Counted from the stretch's first letter, positions 37,053-45,147 are shown. The stretch: DNA of 64,000 nt from Bacteroidota bacterium (GCA_027488835.1 JAIYAW010000007.1:186001-250000); one strand, 5' to 3'. Notes: a model not told the origin generated them from the letters alone. Numbers and translations: made by a program.

Positions 37053-37469
37053 TTAGCAATATTGTTGGTAAGCAGCTGCCAAATTATCGGCAACCATGTC
37101 GGCTGTACGTCCTTCAATCATGTGACGTTCAACCATGTGTACCACTTCACCATTTTTAAACAAGGCAACAGCTGGAGATGATGGAGGAAATGGCAACATA
37201 AACTCACGCGCTTTAGAAACGGCATCCAAATCTTGTCCTGCAAACACGGTCAACAATTTGGCTGGTTGCTTGTCGCCTGTTAAGCTTTTGATAATTCCTG
37301 GGCGTGCACTTCCTGCAGCACAACCACATACTGAATTAATGACAACCAAGGTAGTATCGTTATTGCCTACCATTGCATTTTCAACTTCTTCAGCAGTTTT
37401 CATTTCGGTAAAACCGTTATTTGTCAACTCTGCGCGCATAGGCGCTACTAACATTTCTGGATATGGCAT
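37053..37469 (-). CDS. BrxA/BrxB-type bacilliredoxin (DUF1094/YphP family)
   Basis: 138 residues, thioredoxin-like. The CGC motif (C48-G-C50 in NSVCGCAAG) and the opening PYPEMLVAPMRAEL are diagnostic. In Firmicutes these proteins remove bacillithiol from oxidised proteins; many Bacteroidota encode them, and some make bacillithiol. No bacillithiol synthesis gene is in this window, so that role is inferred from family. A further Cys ends the protein. Confidence 0.92.
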   Translation of the reverse strand: MPYPEMLVAPMRAELTNNGFTEMKTAEEVENAMVGNNDTTLVVINSVCGCAAGSARPGIIKSLTGDKQPAKLLTVFAGQDLDAVSKAREFMLPFPPSSPAVALFKNGEVVHMVERHMIEGRTADMVADNLAAAYQQYC

Positions 37470-37514
37470 AGGGATTTATTTATAATTATTCAAAATTACA
37501 AAAAAAAATATGGA

Positions 37515-37916
37515 TTACCACGAACCTTTCGGTGAAAAGAGCAAATCAACGGGTGTATCTAGATCGTACAACCACTGGTAGCTTTTCAAATCGCGCTTGG
37601 TAAAGGGCTCTATGAGTGATAACATTCTCTCATATCCCTCAAAAGTAAGTCCACAAACAAACCCTACCTTTTCAACGTATTCAATTCCAATATCTTCGGT
37701 AGCCAAAACGAAGATTAAGTTGCAATTCAAGGCTTCAACAAATGTCAAACGGGTTACATCCAATTTTTCTTTTTGTTCCAATACAAAATACCGAATGGCT
37801 TTAGAAAGCAAATCAGCTTCATTCATAGAAAATTCAAAAAACCTTACAATCTCTTCTGAGTCAACCCCTTCCAATTCCGATTCCTCATACAAATCCGATA
37901 TCCACTCTAATTTCAT
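37515..37916 (-). CDS. Conserved-looking hypothetical protein, function unknown
   Basis: 133 residues, soluble and acidic (pI clearly low by residue count), no signal peptide. Mixed alpha/beta: MKLEWISDLYEESELEGVDSEEIVRFF, then IRYFVLEQKEKLDVTRLTFVEALNCNLIFVLATEDIGIEYVEKVGF and a Trp-containing tail. I do not recognise the family. A perfect TACCTTTG box lies at 37924-37931 on the minus strand, eight bases upstream, which supports expression. Confidence 0.7.
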   Translation of the reverse strand: MKLEWISDLYEESELEGVDSEEIVRFFEFSMNEADLLSKAIRYFVLEQKEKLDVTRLTFVEALNCNLIFVLATEDIGIEYVEKVGFVCGLTFEGYERMLSLIEPFTKRDLKSYQWLYDLDTPVDLLFSPKGSW

Positions 37917-37923
37917 AGAAATA

Positions 37924-37931
37924 CAAAGGTA
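37924..37931 (-). promoter_or_regulatory. Promoter -7 box of the gene at 37515
   Basis: TACCTTTG on the minus strand, perfect TAnnTTTG, seven bases before the ATG at 37916. The remaining gap to 38138 is AT-rich with only a short AAGATATATCTT palindrome at 38053-38064. Confidence 0.6.
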
Positions 37932-38137
37932 AATGAGTTTGTGGAATTCATTCGAAGTTTATCCATAATCAAACCAAATATGAAAATGATTTACAAACAA
38001 ACATAACTACCTAACCAAAAAAACAATAATATTGGTCATTGTCATGCCATAAAAGATATATCTTCAACAAATAACGAAAGCAAATGCAACGATTCTTACA
38101 CAAAAAATGTCTAACTTCGTGTTAAAGGACACAACTC

Positions 38138-40285
38138 ATGAAAAAAACAATACAATTTTTAATCTTTGCTTTGGTATTTCTTCTTGGAAATTCAGCCCAA
38201 GCCCAAACCAAGACGCCTTTGAAAGTGAGCGCAAGCACGAGTTGCTTGAAAGCTGTATTCACCGCCGAAGGAACTTTGCTTGCAGATTCTTGTGCAACAA
38301 TAACTTGGACAGTTAACAACGGCAAAACTGCTTTTGCATCGGGAAACAAAGTTTATTATACTTTTTCAGCTGCAGGAACCTATAACGTTTGTGCCACTCT
38401 GGTTAACATTTGTAATAAAATTGATACTACCGTTTGCATGTCTGTTACTGTAGCACCTTGTGATTGCAAGTTAACAACAGAATTCTCATTCAAAAACGAT
38501 TGTAAAAAAGGAATGTTCGTTGCTTCATCAAACCAAAAAGGAACAACCTATACTTGGAATTTTGGTGATAAAACCGACGGAAAAGGAACAGATCCAACGC
38601 ATACTTATATGTCAGAAGGTGTTTACAAAGTATGTGTTACCGCTTCTTGGAAAGACTCAGTTACAGGAAAAGTATGTACCGTCACTTTCTGCAAAGAAGT
38701 AAAAATTAGCTGTGGAAAGCCTTGCAATTTAAAAGGAGAAATCGGTTTCACAAATACGGGTGGGAAGGTTCGTTTCAAAGCGAGCAGCAACAATGGATAT
38801 ACTTATAATTGGAGCTTTGGAGATGGAAAGACCGGCAAAGGCATAGACCCCTACCATGAATATGCCAAGCCCGGAACATACACTGTTTGTGTTACAATTA
38901 CAGATAAAACCGGCAAGTGCAAAATCAAAATCTGCAAAGCAATTGTGATTGAAAGCCCATGTAATTTAATTGGTTCATACAGTTCGAAAAAACTAAACGA
39001 CAGCACCTATAAATTTATTGCCACTTCAAACGGCGGAACAGCAACTACCTACTTTTGGACATGGGGGGATGGAACAAGCTCAACAGGTGTTGATGCCACT
39101 CACGTGTATAAGAAGTCTGGCATTTATGAAGTTTGTTTGAAAATTTATAACACCAAGAAAAAGTGCTACACAAGAATTTGCAAAAAAGTTGAAGTAACTT
39201 TACCTATTGCCAAAAAGACTTGCGAATGGGAAAAAGCAGCCATCAAAGTTAGCTATAGCAACAAATGCAATGTTTACTATTTCGAAATGACATTGTTAAC
39301 CGATTCGTGTATCACATACCAATTGGGTGTTTACGATATGAAAACGGGCAAATTGGTTTCATTGCCTGCCGGTCGCACCGGAACATATACCTTCTCAGAC
39401 ACTGGCAAATTCGCAATCATCGCGAAATACTCAAATATTTGTACAGGTTGTGATACCCAAACCTATGCAATGTTTAATGTTACTTGCAAACCTACCACCA
39501 CAAAATGCAATTGGTCTGCTGCGGGTGCAAATTTAACATATAGCAACAAATGCAATGTTTATACTTTTGAGGGAAAGAACATCAATCCCAACAGCAATTG
39601 TTTCAAATACACAATAAGCATCGCCAACAGCGGCGCAACAACAACTTATAAAAGCAGAGTTGCTTCACATACTTTTAAAACAACAGGAAACTATTACGTT
39701 TGCATCAAATACACCGATTCTTGCAAGTCTTGTGATACCATAATTTGCAAGAGCATCAAAGTAGATTGTAATCCTTGCACTACAAAAGCAAACTTTACAG
39801 TAGACAGCGTTGGATCAAATGGAAAATTATACGTTAAAAATACAACCACAGGTGCAAAATATTATGTTTGGAACTTCGGCGATAGCTCGGCAAACAGCAA
39901 GGACAAAACTCCTATTCACCAGTTTGCTGCTTCAGGAGCTTATACAGTCTGCTTAACGGCGTATGATTCTACAGGCTCTTGCTCAACTACATACTGCTAC
40001 ACGGTAAAAGTTATTAAATCGCGCTCAAACAGCGCAAATACAGGAAGTGTTGGCAGCGGCAATAACAGCAGCTACCCCAACCCAGCTGATGCAGGATTCT
40101 ATATCAACTTGGGAAGTGATAAATCGAACTATGTTGTTTACAACAGTGCAGGACAAATTATTGTGCAAGGCAACAATTCAGGAAGCACCTATTTAGATTC
40201 TAAGAATTGGGCTGAAGGCATTTATCAGATATCTATCAAAAACGGAGCTGGTAATAGAACTGAAAGTGTAATAATCACACATTAA
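38138..40285 (+). CDS. PKD-repeat T9SS surface protein, cysteine-rich
   Basis: 715 residues; signal peptide ending SAQAQ. Four clear PKD domains are marked by WNFGDKTDGKGTDPTHTY, WSFGDGKTGKGIDPYHEY, WTWGDGTSSTGVDATHVY and WNFGDSSANSKDKTPIHQF, each ending YxVCxxA/I. Two further beta units (YSNKCNVYYFEMT, YSNKCNVYTFEGK) and an Ig-like N-terminal unit lie between. Cys residues are frequent and regularly placed, unusual for PKD proteins. The last ~80 residues are a T9SS sorting domain (SYPNPADAGFYINLGSD ... GIYQISIKNG). Probably an adhesive or matrix protein on the cell surface. Confidence 0.85.
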   Translation: MKKTIQFLIFALVFLLGNSAQAQTKTPLKVSASTSCLKAVFTAEGTLLADSCATITWTVNNGKTAFASGNKVYYTFSAAGTYNVCATLVNICNKIDTTVCMSVTVAPCDCKLTTEFSFKNDCKKGMFVASSNQKGTTYTWNFGDKTDGKGTDPTHTYMSEGVYKVCVTASWKDSVTGKVCTVTFCKEVKISCGKPCNLKGEIGFTNTGGKVRFKASSNNGYTYNWSFGDGKTGKGIDPYHEYAKPGTYTVCVTITDKTGKCKIKICKAIVIESPCNLIGSYSSKKLNDSTYKFIATSNGGTATTYFWTWGDGTSSTGVDATHVYKKSGIYEVCLKIYNTKKKCYTRICKKVEVTLPIAKKTCEWEKAAIKVSYSNKCNVYYFEMTLLTDSCITYQLGVYDMKTGKLVSLPAGRTGTYTFSDTGKFAIIAKYSNICTGCDTQTYAMFNVTCKPTTTKCNWSAAGANLTYSNKCNVYTFEGKNINPNSNCFKYTISIANSGATTTYKSRVASHTFKTTGNYYVCIKYTDSCKSCDTIICKSIKVDCNPCTTKANFTVDSVGSNGKLYVKNTTTGAKYYVWNFGDSSANSKDKTPIHQFAASGAYTVCLTAYDSTGSCSTTYCYTVKVIKSRSNSANTGSVGSGNNSSYPNPADAGFYINLGSDKSNYVVYNSAGQIIVQGNNSGSTYLDSKNWAEGIYQISIKNGAGNRTESVIITH

Positions 40286-40310
40286 CAAAAAATAAAACTC
40301 TTTAAAAATG

Positions 40311-40338
40311 GGCGGTGAATCTTTCATCGCCTTTAATT
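40311..40338 (+). terminator. Probable terminator of the PKD gene, abutting the next promoter
   Basis: Hairpin GGCGGTGAA-tc-TTTCATCGCC followed by TTTAATTTT. The T-rich tail is also part of the next gene's -7 box, so the terminator and promoter share bases. Confidence 0.6.
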
Positions 40339-40341
40339 TTG
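40334..40341 (+). promoter_or_regulatory. Promoter -7 box of the T9SS gene at 40352
   Basis: TAATTTTG, perfect TAnnTTTG, ten bases before the ATG at 40352. Confidence 0.6.
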
Positions 40342-40351
40342 CCTAAATACC

Positions 40352-41797
40352 ATGAATAAAATTTTAACCGTATTCTTGCTCACTCTATGTTTTGCCTTTG
40401 CACGTTTAAATGCACAATCAACTATAGTGAATGGAAACTTCAACAATTGGACTCAAAACCAGTTCAAAGTACCCAATAAGTGGATGGTAATTGGTTCAGT
40501 AGGTATGGATTCATCAAAAACTGCTGGCAATTCTCGCGGAATTAAATTATCCAATAATTTATCATCTAAAACCATTAGCTATGCCTTGGAAGTTGGTGCC
40601 GCTTACCCTAATATTTTAAACGGAGGATATCCAATCAGTGGAACACCGAATAGCATTAAAATAAACTATAATAGCAGCGCTTTGGGCGCTGATTCTGCTT
40701 TGGTTATTGTTGGTTTTACAAAAGGCGTAGATCCTATGCCCATGGTTTTGCAGCAGTTTTATATATTGCCTGATACTATAGGTTCAAGCGACAATTCCAT
40801 TACAGTACCATTGACATATATTCATACAATACCAAACTTGGTTGCCGATTCTGCATTTATTTACATTGCAAGTAGCAATGGCTCAGGAACCCCTAATTCA
40901 ACAGGTAGCATTTCCATTTATGACATCTCATTTCCCGATGGTAAAACAGCTGAAACGGCTAACTTAGATTTTGAATCTTGGGGGGGACTTAGTGTATTGA
41001 AACCATCTTCATGGTATTCATCATTGGATGCGTATGAGGAAAAAGTAGCCAAAATAGCGGGAATAAGTCAATTTAGTTTGCAAACGGTATCTGCCCGCTC
41101 TGGATTTGCCTTACTTCTTAAACAATGTCCTGTTGTAATGCAATCAGGCACAGAAATATTGCCTTCGTGGGTTGTCTCTCAAAATCCTTCTCTTTCTTTA
41201 GGAGCAATGGACATTCCTAGTTTTTCCGTAAATCAACGCTATGCAAGTTTACGCGGTTACTGGAAAGGGAACTTGTCAACCGGAGATCGGGTTTCTGTAA
41301 TGGTAAACTTTTTTGATGCCGACACCTTGGTTGGTTCAGCTATGTTTTCACAGAATAGCACTTCAACAGTTCCAGGCAATTATACCTTATTTAATGAAAA
41401 CATTGTTTGGGTTTCAGGATATACCGCAACGCCTCAAAAAGCAACGATAGGTGCATTTCTTACAGATTCCACATTTCAAGTCGCCAGCGCCCCTTCAAGT
41501 GTAATCTATTTGGAAGATTTGAGTTTGGATATGAATACCGCCAGCGTCAATCGCGTGCCAACCAATTTGGAAATTACGCTTTTTCCAAATCCAACCGATG
41601 GAGATTTCACCATTCGTGCAGCAGAGCCAATCAAAAGAATTTCAATGATCAATACTGTGGGACAAGTGGTTTATCAGTCGACTGTTGCTGATTTAAACGA
41701 AGTTCGTTGCGCAATTCCTCCTGGTGAAAGCAAATTATTTTGGGTGGTTATTGAGGGAAATAATTTCAGCAGTACAAAAGTTTTGTCGGTAAAGTAA
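40352..41797 (+). CDS. Secreted T9SS protein of the choice-of-anchor/PCMD-like type
   Basis: 481 residues; signal peptide ending RLNAQ. Two similar beta-sandwich units start with VNGNFNNWTQNQFKVPNKWM and ANLDFESWGGLSVLKPSSWY (about 24-200 and 205-390), each resembling the carbohydrate-binding-like NGxFExW...PxxW motif seen in many Bacteroidota surface proteins. The end is a T9SS type A domain: LEITLFPNPTDGDFTIRAAE ... FWVVIEG. Ligand unknown. Directly downstream of the PKD protein but with its own promoter. Confidence 0.78.
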   Translation: MNKILTVFLLTLCFAFARLNAQSTIVNGNFNNWTQNQFKVPNKWMVIGSVGMDSSKTAGNSRGIKLSNNLSSKTISYALEVGAAYPNILNGGYPISGTPNSIKINYNSSALGADSALVIVGFTKGVDPMPMVLQQFYILPDTIGSSDNSITVPLTYIHTIPNLVADSAFIYIASSNGSGTPNSTGSISIYDISFPDGKTAETANLDFESWGGLSVLKPSSWYSSLDAYEEKVAKIAGISQFSLQTVSARSGFALLLKQCPVVMQSGTEILPSWVVSQNPSLSLGAMDIPSFSVNQRYASLRGYWKGNLSTGDRVSVMVNFFDADTLVGSAMFSQNSTSTVPGNYTLFNENIVWVSGYTATPQKATIGAFLTDSTFQVASAPSSVIYLEDLSLDMNTASVNRVPTNLEITLFPNPTDGDFTIRAAEPIKRISMINTVGQVVYQSTVADLNEVRCAIPPGESKLFWVVIEGNNFSSTKVLSVK

Positions 41798-41852
41798 ATT
41801 GAGGTTACAATCCACTTTTGATTTCCCTTCTGAAGGAGACTGAAAATAACAC

Positions 41853-41928
41853 TTAACTTCCGAAAAATGCAAAAACTTACACTTTTAGGCGCCTAAAAAT
41901 GTAAAACTTCACACTTTTCAGAAGTTAA
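41853..41928. repeat. 76-bp imperfect inverted repeat with perfect 16-bp core
   Basis: Centre between 41890 and 41891. The core TTTTAGGCGCCTAAAA is perfect; the outer arms TTAACTTC...GAAGTTAA also pair, with mismatches between. The two halves are direct repeats as well (ATGCAAAAACTTACACTTTT and ATGTAAAACTTCACACTTTT). It lies in the 206-bp gap between convergent genes. The stem lacks an adjacent T-run on the plus strand, so a simple terminator is doubtful. Confidence 0.8.
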
Positions 41929-42003
41929 CTCAAAAAAAAGCAATAATTGAGTTGTCTCGAATTACTGATAATTATATTCGTATTTCAAATAGAATGTGAT
42001 TCC

Positions 42004-42597
42004 TTAAGAATATGCAACTAACATCGAAATGAAAAAAATTAACCCACCCAATACAAAAGAGAAAAATCCAAAAAGAACTAACAATACCGGCAAACAACTC
42101 TTATATAAATCGCGACTTGTATCAAAAAATAATAACAAAATTACCCCTCCAAACAATACTGCAAATAATCCATACATCAACATATTAAATCCAATGGTCA
42201 TTCCATTATTATCGCCTTGGTAACCGAAAATGTTTGATTTGGATTTTATGGTTTTTTCGAACTTCTGCTTTACAGATTTAGGCATCAACGGATAAAAAAT
42301 CTTATTGAGCTTAGCAACGGTTTTATTCGGTTTGAGGACTTGCTTTTTGATGTTTGATTGAACATTTGTCAATTCCGTTGAATCCAATTTACCTAGGTGC
42401 ATTAGTTCAGAATTAAGCAAAATTTTATCCCTCTTTGATTCCAATGAATGATTCAATTCAGACTGGTTATTATTGGCACTCTTGATTTGATTTACTTTCA
42501 TGCCGCCACCAAAACCTTGGTCATTGATCTCAGTAAATTGTGGAAGACATGAAACCAAGATTATGGCGATTGAGAGAATACATAGAAGTTTTTTCAT
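42004..42597 (-). CDS. Lipoprotein with GFGGG motif and C-terminal membrane helices
   Basis: 197 residues. Lipobox LVSC (Cys near 17), then FTEINDQGFGGGMKV, a basic helical linker of about 90 residues (SKRDKILLNSELMHLGKLDS ... KQKFEKTIKSK), and three hydrophobic segments (MLMYGLFAVLFGGVILLLFF, LPVLLVLFGFFSFVLGGLIFFISMLVAYS). Same design as the protein at 30937-31641. Role unknown; the FGGG motif right after the lipid anchor in both is the notable shared point. Confidence 0.66.
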   Translation of the reverse strand: MKKLLCILSIAIILVSCLPQFTEINDQGFGGGMKVNQIKSANNNQSELNHSLESKRDKILLNSELMHLGKLDSTELTNVQSNIKKQVLKPNKTVAKLNKIFYPLMPKSVKQKFEKTIKSKSNIFGYQGDNNGMTIGFNMLMYGLFAVLFGGVILLLFFDTSRDLYKSCLPVLLVLFGFFSFVLGGLIFFISMLVAYS

Positions 42598-42812
42598 TTT
42601 ATTTCATTTGTATATTATTTCAATTGAATTCAAATCTAATGTTTCACTGCAGATTAAAACAAACAATTGATTTGCAAAAATCAATAATTGAACATTTGTT
42701 TTTAAGGAAAAATAATAATTCACGCAAATCGTGTAATTCCTTCTGAAAGCTGTGTAAGAACAACATCAACCTGCAAGCCTATTTTTGTTAAAATATTAAA
42801 AAGCAATAAATT

Positions 42813-42989
42813 ATGAAAGGACAAGAAAAAAATATTGAAGTCTTAAATTCGCTATTGTCAGATGAATTGACTGCGATTAACGAATGCATTGTGCATTCGA
42901 AAATGTGCGAAAATTGGGGTTATGCAAAACTTCACAAGGCAATTATGATGCAGGCCATGGATGAAATGCATCATGCCAAATGGTTATGA
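42813..42989 (+). pseudogene. bfr: Truncated bacterioferritin (N-terminal third)
   Basis: The 58-residue frame MKGQEKNIEVLNSLLSDELTAINECIVHSKMCENWGYAKL ... MDEMHHAKWL matches the first third of bacterioferritin (usual opening MKGN..VI..LN..L..ELTAINQYF.HA.M..NWG...L). The ferroxidase residues Glu18, Glu51 and His54 are kept, but the frame stops where helix B should continue; full Bfr is about 155 residues. The next bases in another frame read YEELPS, perhaps the former LEGLP turn, so the gene seems to have suffered a deletion/frameshift. The rest of the 42598-43065 gap shows no further recognisable bfr text. Confidence 0.78.
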
Positions 42990-43065
42990 AGAATTACCTA
43001 GTAAATCAAACCACAGAAATTTAACGAATCAATCTGATTCGGAAGAACCAACAAAAATTCAAGCA

Positions 43066-43095
43066 TAAAAAAAGCCTCACAAGTGAGGCTTTTTT
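43066..43095 (-). terminator. Intrinsic terminator of tRNA-Phe
   Basis: GCCTCAC-AA-GTGAGGC with T-runs on both strands. On the minus strand it lies four bases after the tRNA-Phe 3' end; it would also stop plus-strand transcripts from the bfr remnant. Confidence 0.88.
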
Positions 43096-43099
43096 GTTG

Positions 43100-43172
43100 T
43101 GGTATCGGGCGGAATCGAACCGTCGACACAAGGATTTTCAGTCCTTTGCTCTACCAACTGAGCTACGATACC
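43100..43172 (-). tRNA. tRNA-Phe (anticodon GAA)
   Basis: 73-nt cloverleaf on the minus strand: acceptor GGTATCG/CGATACC, D arm GCTC/GAGC, anticodon arm AAGGA-CTGAAAA-TCCTT (GAA), T loop TTCGATT, discriminator A. The T stem GACGG/CCGCC has one A-C mismatch at its second pair, which is unusual. CCA not encoded. Confidence 0.95.
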
Positions 43173-43276
43173 ATCTCCAATTTCGTTTAGATTTGGCCAA
43201 TTTATTGGCCTTTTCTTTCCGTAATGGGCTGCAAAAATACAACTTTTCGGCTATCTTGCAAATTAATTTTCAAAAT

Positions 43277-43618
43277 ATGTCAAATTCAGTTCAAGAATTC
43301 AACGATTATCGCCAAAAAATGAATGAAAAAATACTTGGTGCCGATAACCTCGTGCTCAAACGTTTATTCAACCTCGATACACAAACCTACTCAGACGGGG
43401 CGCTTCCCTCAAAAACAAAAGAAATGCTAGGACTGGTTGCCTCATTGGTATTGCGTTGCGACGATTGCGTGAAATACCACCTAGAAAAATGCCATCAAAT
43501 GGAAGTTTCTACCGCTGAGATGTTTGAGATATTAGCCGTAGCAAATATTGTAGGGGGAACGATTGTAATTCCACACACCAGAAGGGCAGTTGAATTCTGG
43601 GAAGAACTCAGGAAATAA
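43277..43618 (+). CDS. Carboxymuconolactone decarboxylase/AhpD-like protein
   Basis: 113 residues from the ATG at 43277. The frame is open further upstream across the tRNA-Phe, which cannot be coding. The AhpD-type core is LVASLVLRCDDCVKYHLEKCHQMEVSTAEMFEILAVANIVGGT, with the redox pair C-D-D-C and the distal His of the family. Such proteins are alkylhydroperoxidase-like or serve as small reductases. TATCTTGC ahead of the start resembles a weak -7 box. Its stop abuts the stop of the convergent membrane gene at 43619. Confidence 0.9.
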   Translation: MSNSVQEFNDYRQKMNEKILGADNLVLKRLFNLDTQTYSDGALPSKTKEMLGLVASLVLRCDDCVKYHLEKCHQMEVSTAEMFEILAVANIVGGTIVIPHTRRAVEFWEELRK

Positions 43619-44314
43619 TTAATTGGTTCGCACCAAAGTTCTATGGATCCAATAAAACACATAGAAGTGGATCAATACCACAACTTCTAATCCAATGATA
43701 TACCATGGCCAAGCGCCAAATATGAGTGGATTGTTTGCACTTGGACGCTGGCAAAGGAACATATAATTCGATTCTAGCAACCAATTTATAAACCCAATAA
43801 CAGGCAATATAAGCTGCGAATAACCGAAAATTTTCAACCAACTAAATTTGGTTGGCACCATTTTCAATCTAAACGTTGCATAAAACCCAGCGATAATGAC
43901 CATTCCGTGGGCAATTCCATATTCCCAAAAGTTATATAAACCACCACCTTCGGTAATTTCAGGGGTTAAAAATGAATGAATTGCACCCGCACTCCAATAG
44001 ATTAAAAACTCGTACGACCATTGTTTTCTGTACACCAGCAAAATCATAGCCAAAATCTCCGAAAACGAGCACAAATGAAATGGCAAATGCACAGCCTTAT
44101 CCCACGTATGCGTAACCACTGCAAACACTTGATTCACAATAAAATTAGCGGCAATAATTGCAGCCATAATGTATCCAATTACAATGCGGCCACGTTCGTC
44201 CAATTTCCAACTACTTAGAAAAAAAACAACAAAGCCAATAATTAATCCAGCATTTAAATAAATCCAAGGCGTTGACCCAATGTCAAGCATTTTATGAAGC
44301 GCATTTCTATCCAT
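43619..44314 (-). CDS. TIGR02206 (YwaF-like) integral membrane protein
   Basis: 231 residues with seven hydrophobic segments. VHLPFHLCSFSEILAMILLVY (about 75-95) and NWLLESNYMFLCQRPSANNPLIFGAWPWYII (about 178-208) match the conserved blocks of the YwaF/TIGR02206 family. Function not established for the family as far as I know. Ends back to back with the AhpD-like gene without a visible terminator. Confidence 0.85.
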   Translation of the reverse strand: MDRNALHKMLDIGSTPWIYLNAGLIIGFVVFFLSSWKLDERGRIVIGYIMAAIIAANFIVNQVFAVVTHTWDKAVHLPFHLCSFSEILAMILLVYRKQWSYEFLIYWSAGAIHSFLTPEITEGGGLYNFWEYGIAHGMVIIAGFYATFRLKMVPTKFSWLKIFGYSQLILPVIGFINWLLESNYMFLCQRPSANNPLIFGAWPWYIIGLEVVVLIHFYVFYWIHRTLVRTN

Positions 44315-44387
44315 TTCTTTATAATTTTGATTTAGCCTAAACTAAAACTCTTGCAAGATATGCAAAAAAATTTCTCATTATTCAATC

Positions 44388-44400
44388 TTGACAATGTCAA
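44388..44400. promoter_or_regulatory. Candidate operator of the GNAT toxin module
   Basis: Perfect palindrome TTGACA-A-TGTCAA, ending 18 bases before the TAAATTTG box of the antitoxin gene; position suits autoregulation. Inferred. Confidence 0.5.
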
Positions 44401-44418
44401 AATGTTTTAAAACAATTT

Positions 44419-44426
44419 TAAATTTG
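44419..44426 (+). promoter_or_regulatory. Promoter -7 box of the GNAT toxin module
   Basis: TAAATTTG, perfect TAnnTTTG, four bases before the ATG at 44431. Confidence 0.65.
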
Positions 44427-44430
44427 ATTT

Positions 44431-44601
44431 ATGAATTCAAATTTCTATGATGAAGACTTCCTAAAACCTAGTCCTGTAATTACAGGGAAGGATGCAAAAC
44501 GGTTTTTTGAAAATCTAAATACGAAACTAGATAAAAAAACAAAGCTCCTTAAAATTCAAGATTTAAGGGCTGCAGCGAAGTTTTTTAATAAAAAATTCTA
44601 A
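44431..44601 (+). CDS. Short putative antitoxin of a GNAT toxin
   Basis: 56 residues: MNSNFYDEDFLKPSPVITGKDAKRFF, then a Lys-rich helical tail. No ribbon-helix-helix is evident, unlike the DUF1778 antitoxins usual for GNAT toxins. The VITGKDAKRFFENL stretch looks like a toxin-binding segment. It is directly upstream and in the same reading frame as the GNAT gene, from which it is separated by one TAA. A -7 box and a palindrome precede it. Antitoxin role inferred from position. Confidence 0.65.
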   Translation: MNSNFYDEDFLKPSPVITGKDAKRFFENLNTKLDKKTKLLKIQDLRAAAKFFNKKF

Positions 44602-44640
44602 AAGAATATTACGCTTCATTGTAAAATTGACTCTATAACT

Positions 44641-45147
44641 TTGGGGAAAATAAATCAATTCGACTGTGAAGACGAAAAATTGAATTCTTTTTTATTTAAG
44701 AAAGCAATTCCTTACCAAGCTAAACTATTAAGTACCACAACAATTATTTTAGAAAAAAATCGCGCAATTGGTTATTACAGTTTATTAATAGATAATTTAA
44801 AAATTTCAAAAACGCAATTCGAAAGCAATACAAGTTATAAAAAGAAAATTAAAGAATTAATTTCATTTGAAAAACGATTTGTGACCACCTTCCCAGCAAT
44901 AAAAATTGGACGTTTAGGAATTGATAAACAATATAAAGGGAAGGGTCTTGGGAAATTAATTGTAAACTCAATCATAATTGACGCAATTAAAATCAATAAC
45001 CAAATAGGATGTAAATTTATTACTGTCGATGCTTATCAAACTTCAACACAATTTTATGAAAAATTAGGATTTAAATATCTAACTACTTCTGAAGAAAAAA
45101 TAAACACAAGAATTATGTATTTTGAATTGACATCAGTAATTCAGTGA
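44641..45147 (+). CDS. GNAT acetyltransferase, TacT/AtaT-like putative toxin
   Basis: 168 residues from a TTG at 44641. FDCEDEKLNSFLFKKAIPYQ is the opening of GNAT toxins that acetylate aminoacyl-tRNA; AIKIGRLGIDKQYKGKGLGKLI is acetyl-CoA motif A (QYKGKGLG); TVDAYQTSTQFYEKLGFKYL is motif B with the catalytic-position Tyr. The first strand of the fold (DSITLGKI) begins before the TTG, and the frame is open back to 44602 without ATG, GTG or TTG. The true start is therefore unclear: a rare codon such as ATT at 44608, readthrough of the TAA, or a slightly shortened protein from the TTG. Confidence 0.82.
   Translation: MGKINQFDCEDEKLNSFLFKKAIPYQAKLLSTTTIILEKNRAIGYYSLLIDNLKISKTQFESNTSYKKKIKELISFEKRFVTTFPAIKIGRLGIDKQYKGKGLGKLIVNSIIIDAIKINNQIGCKFITVDAYQTSTQFYEKLGFKYLTTSEEKINTRIMYFELTSVIQ

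Noticed and set aside
43094-43276. N-terminal extension of the AhpD-like frame
   Set aside because: It would translate straight through tRNA-Phe; the ATG at 43277 gives the normal family length.
44636-44643. TAACTTTG as a separate promoter for the GNAT gene
   Set aside because: It fits the -7 consensus, but no -33 element stands at the right distance and a separate promoter would free the toxin from its antitoxin; probably chance.
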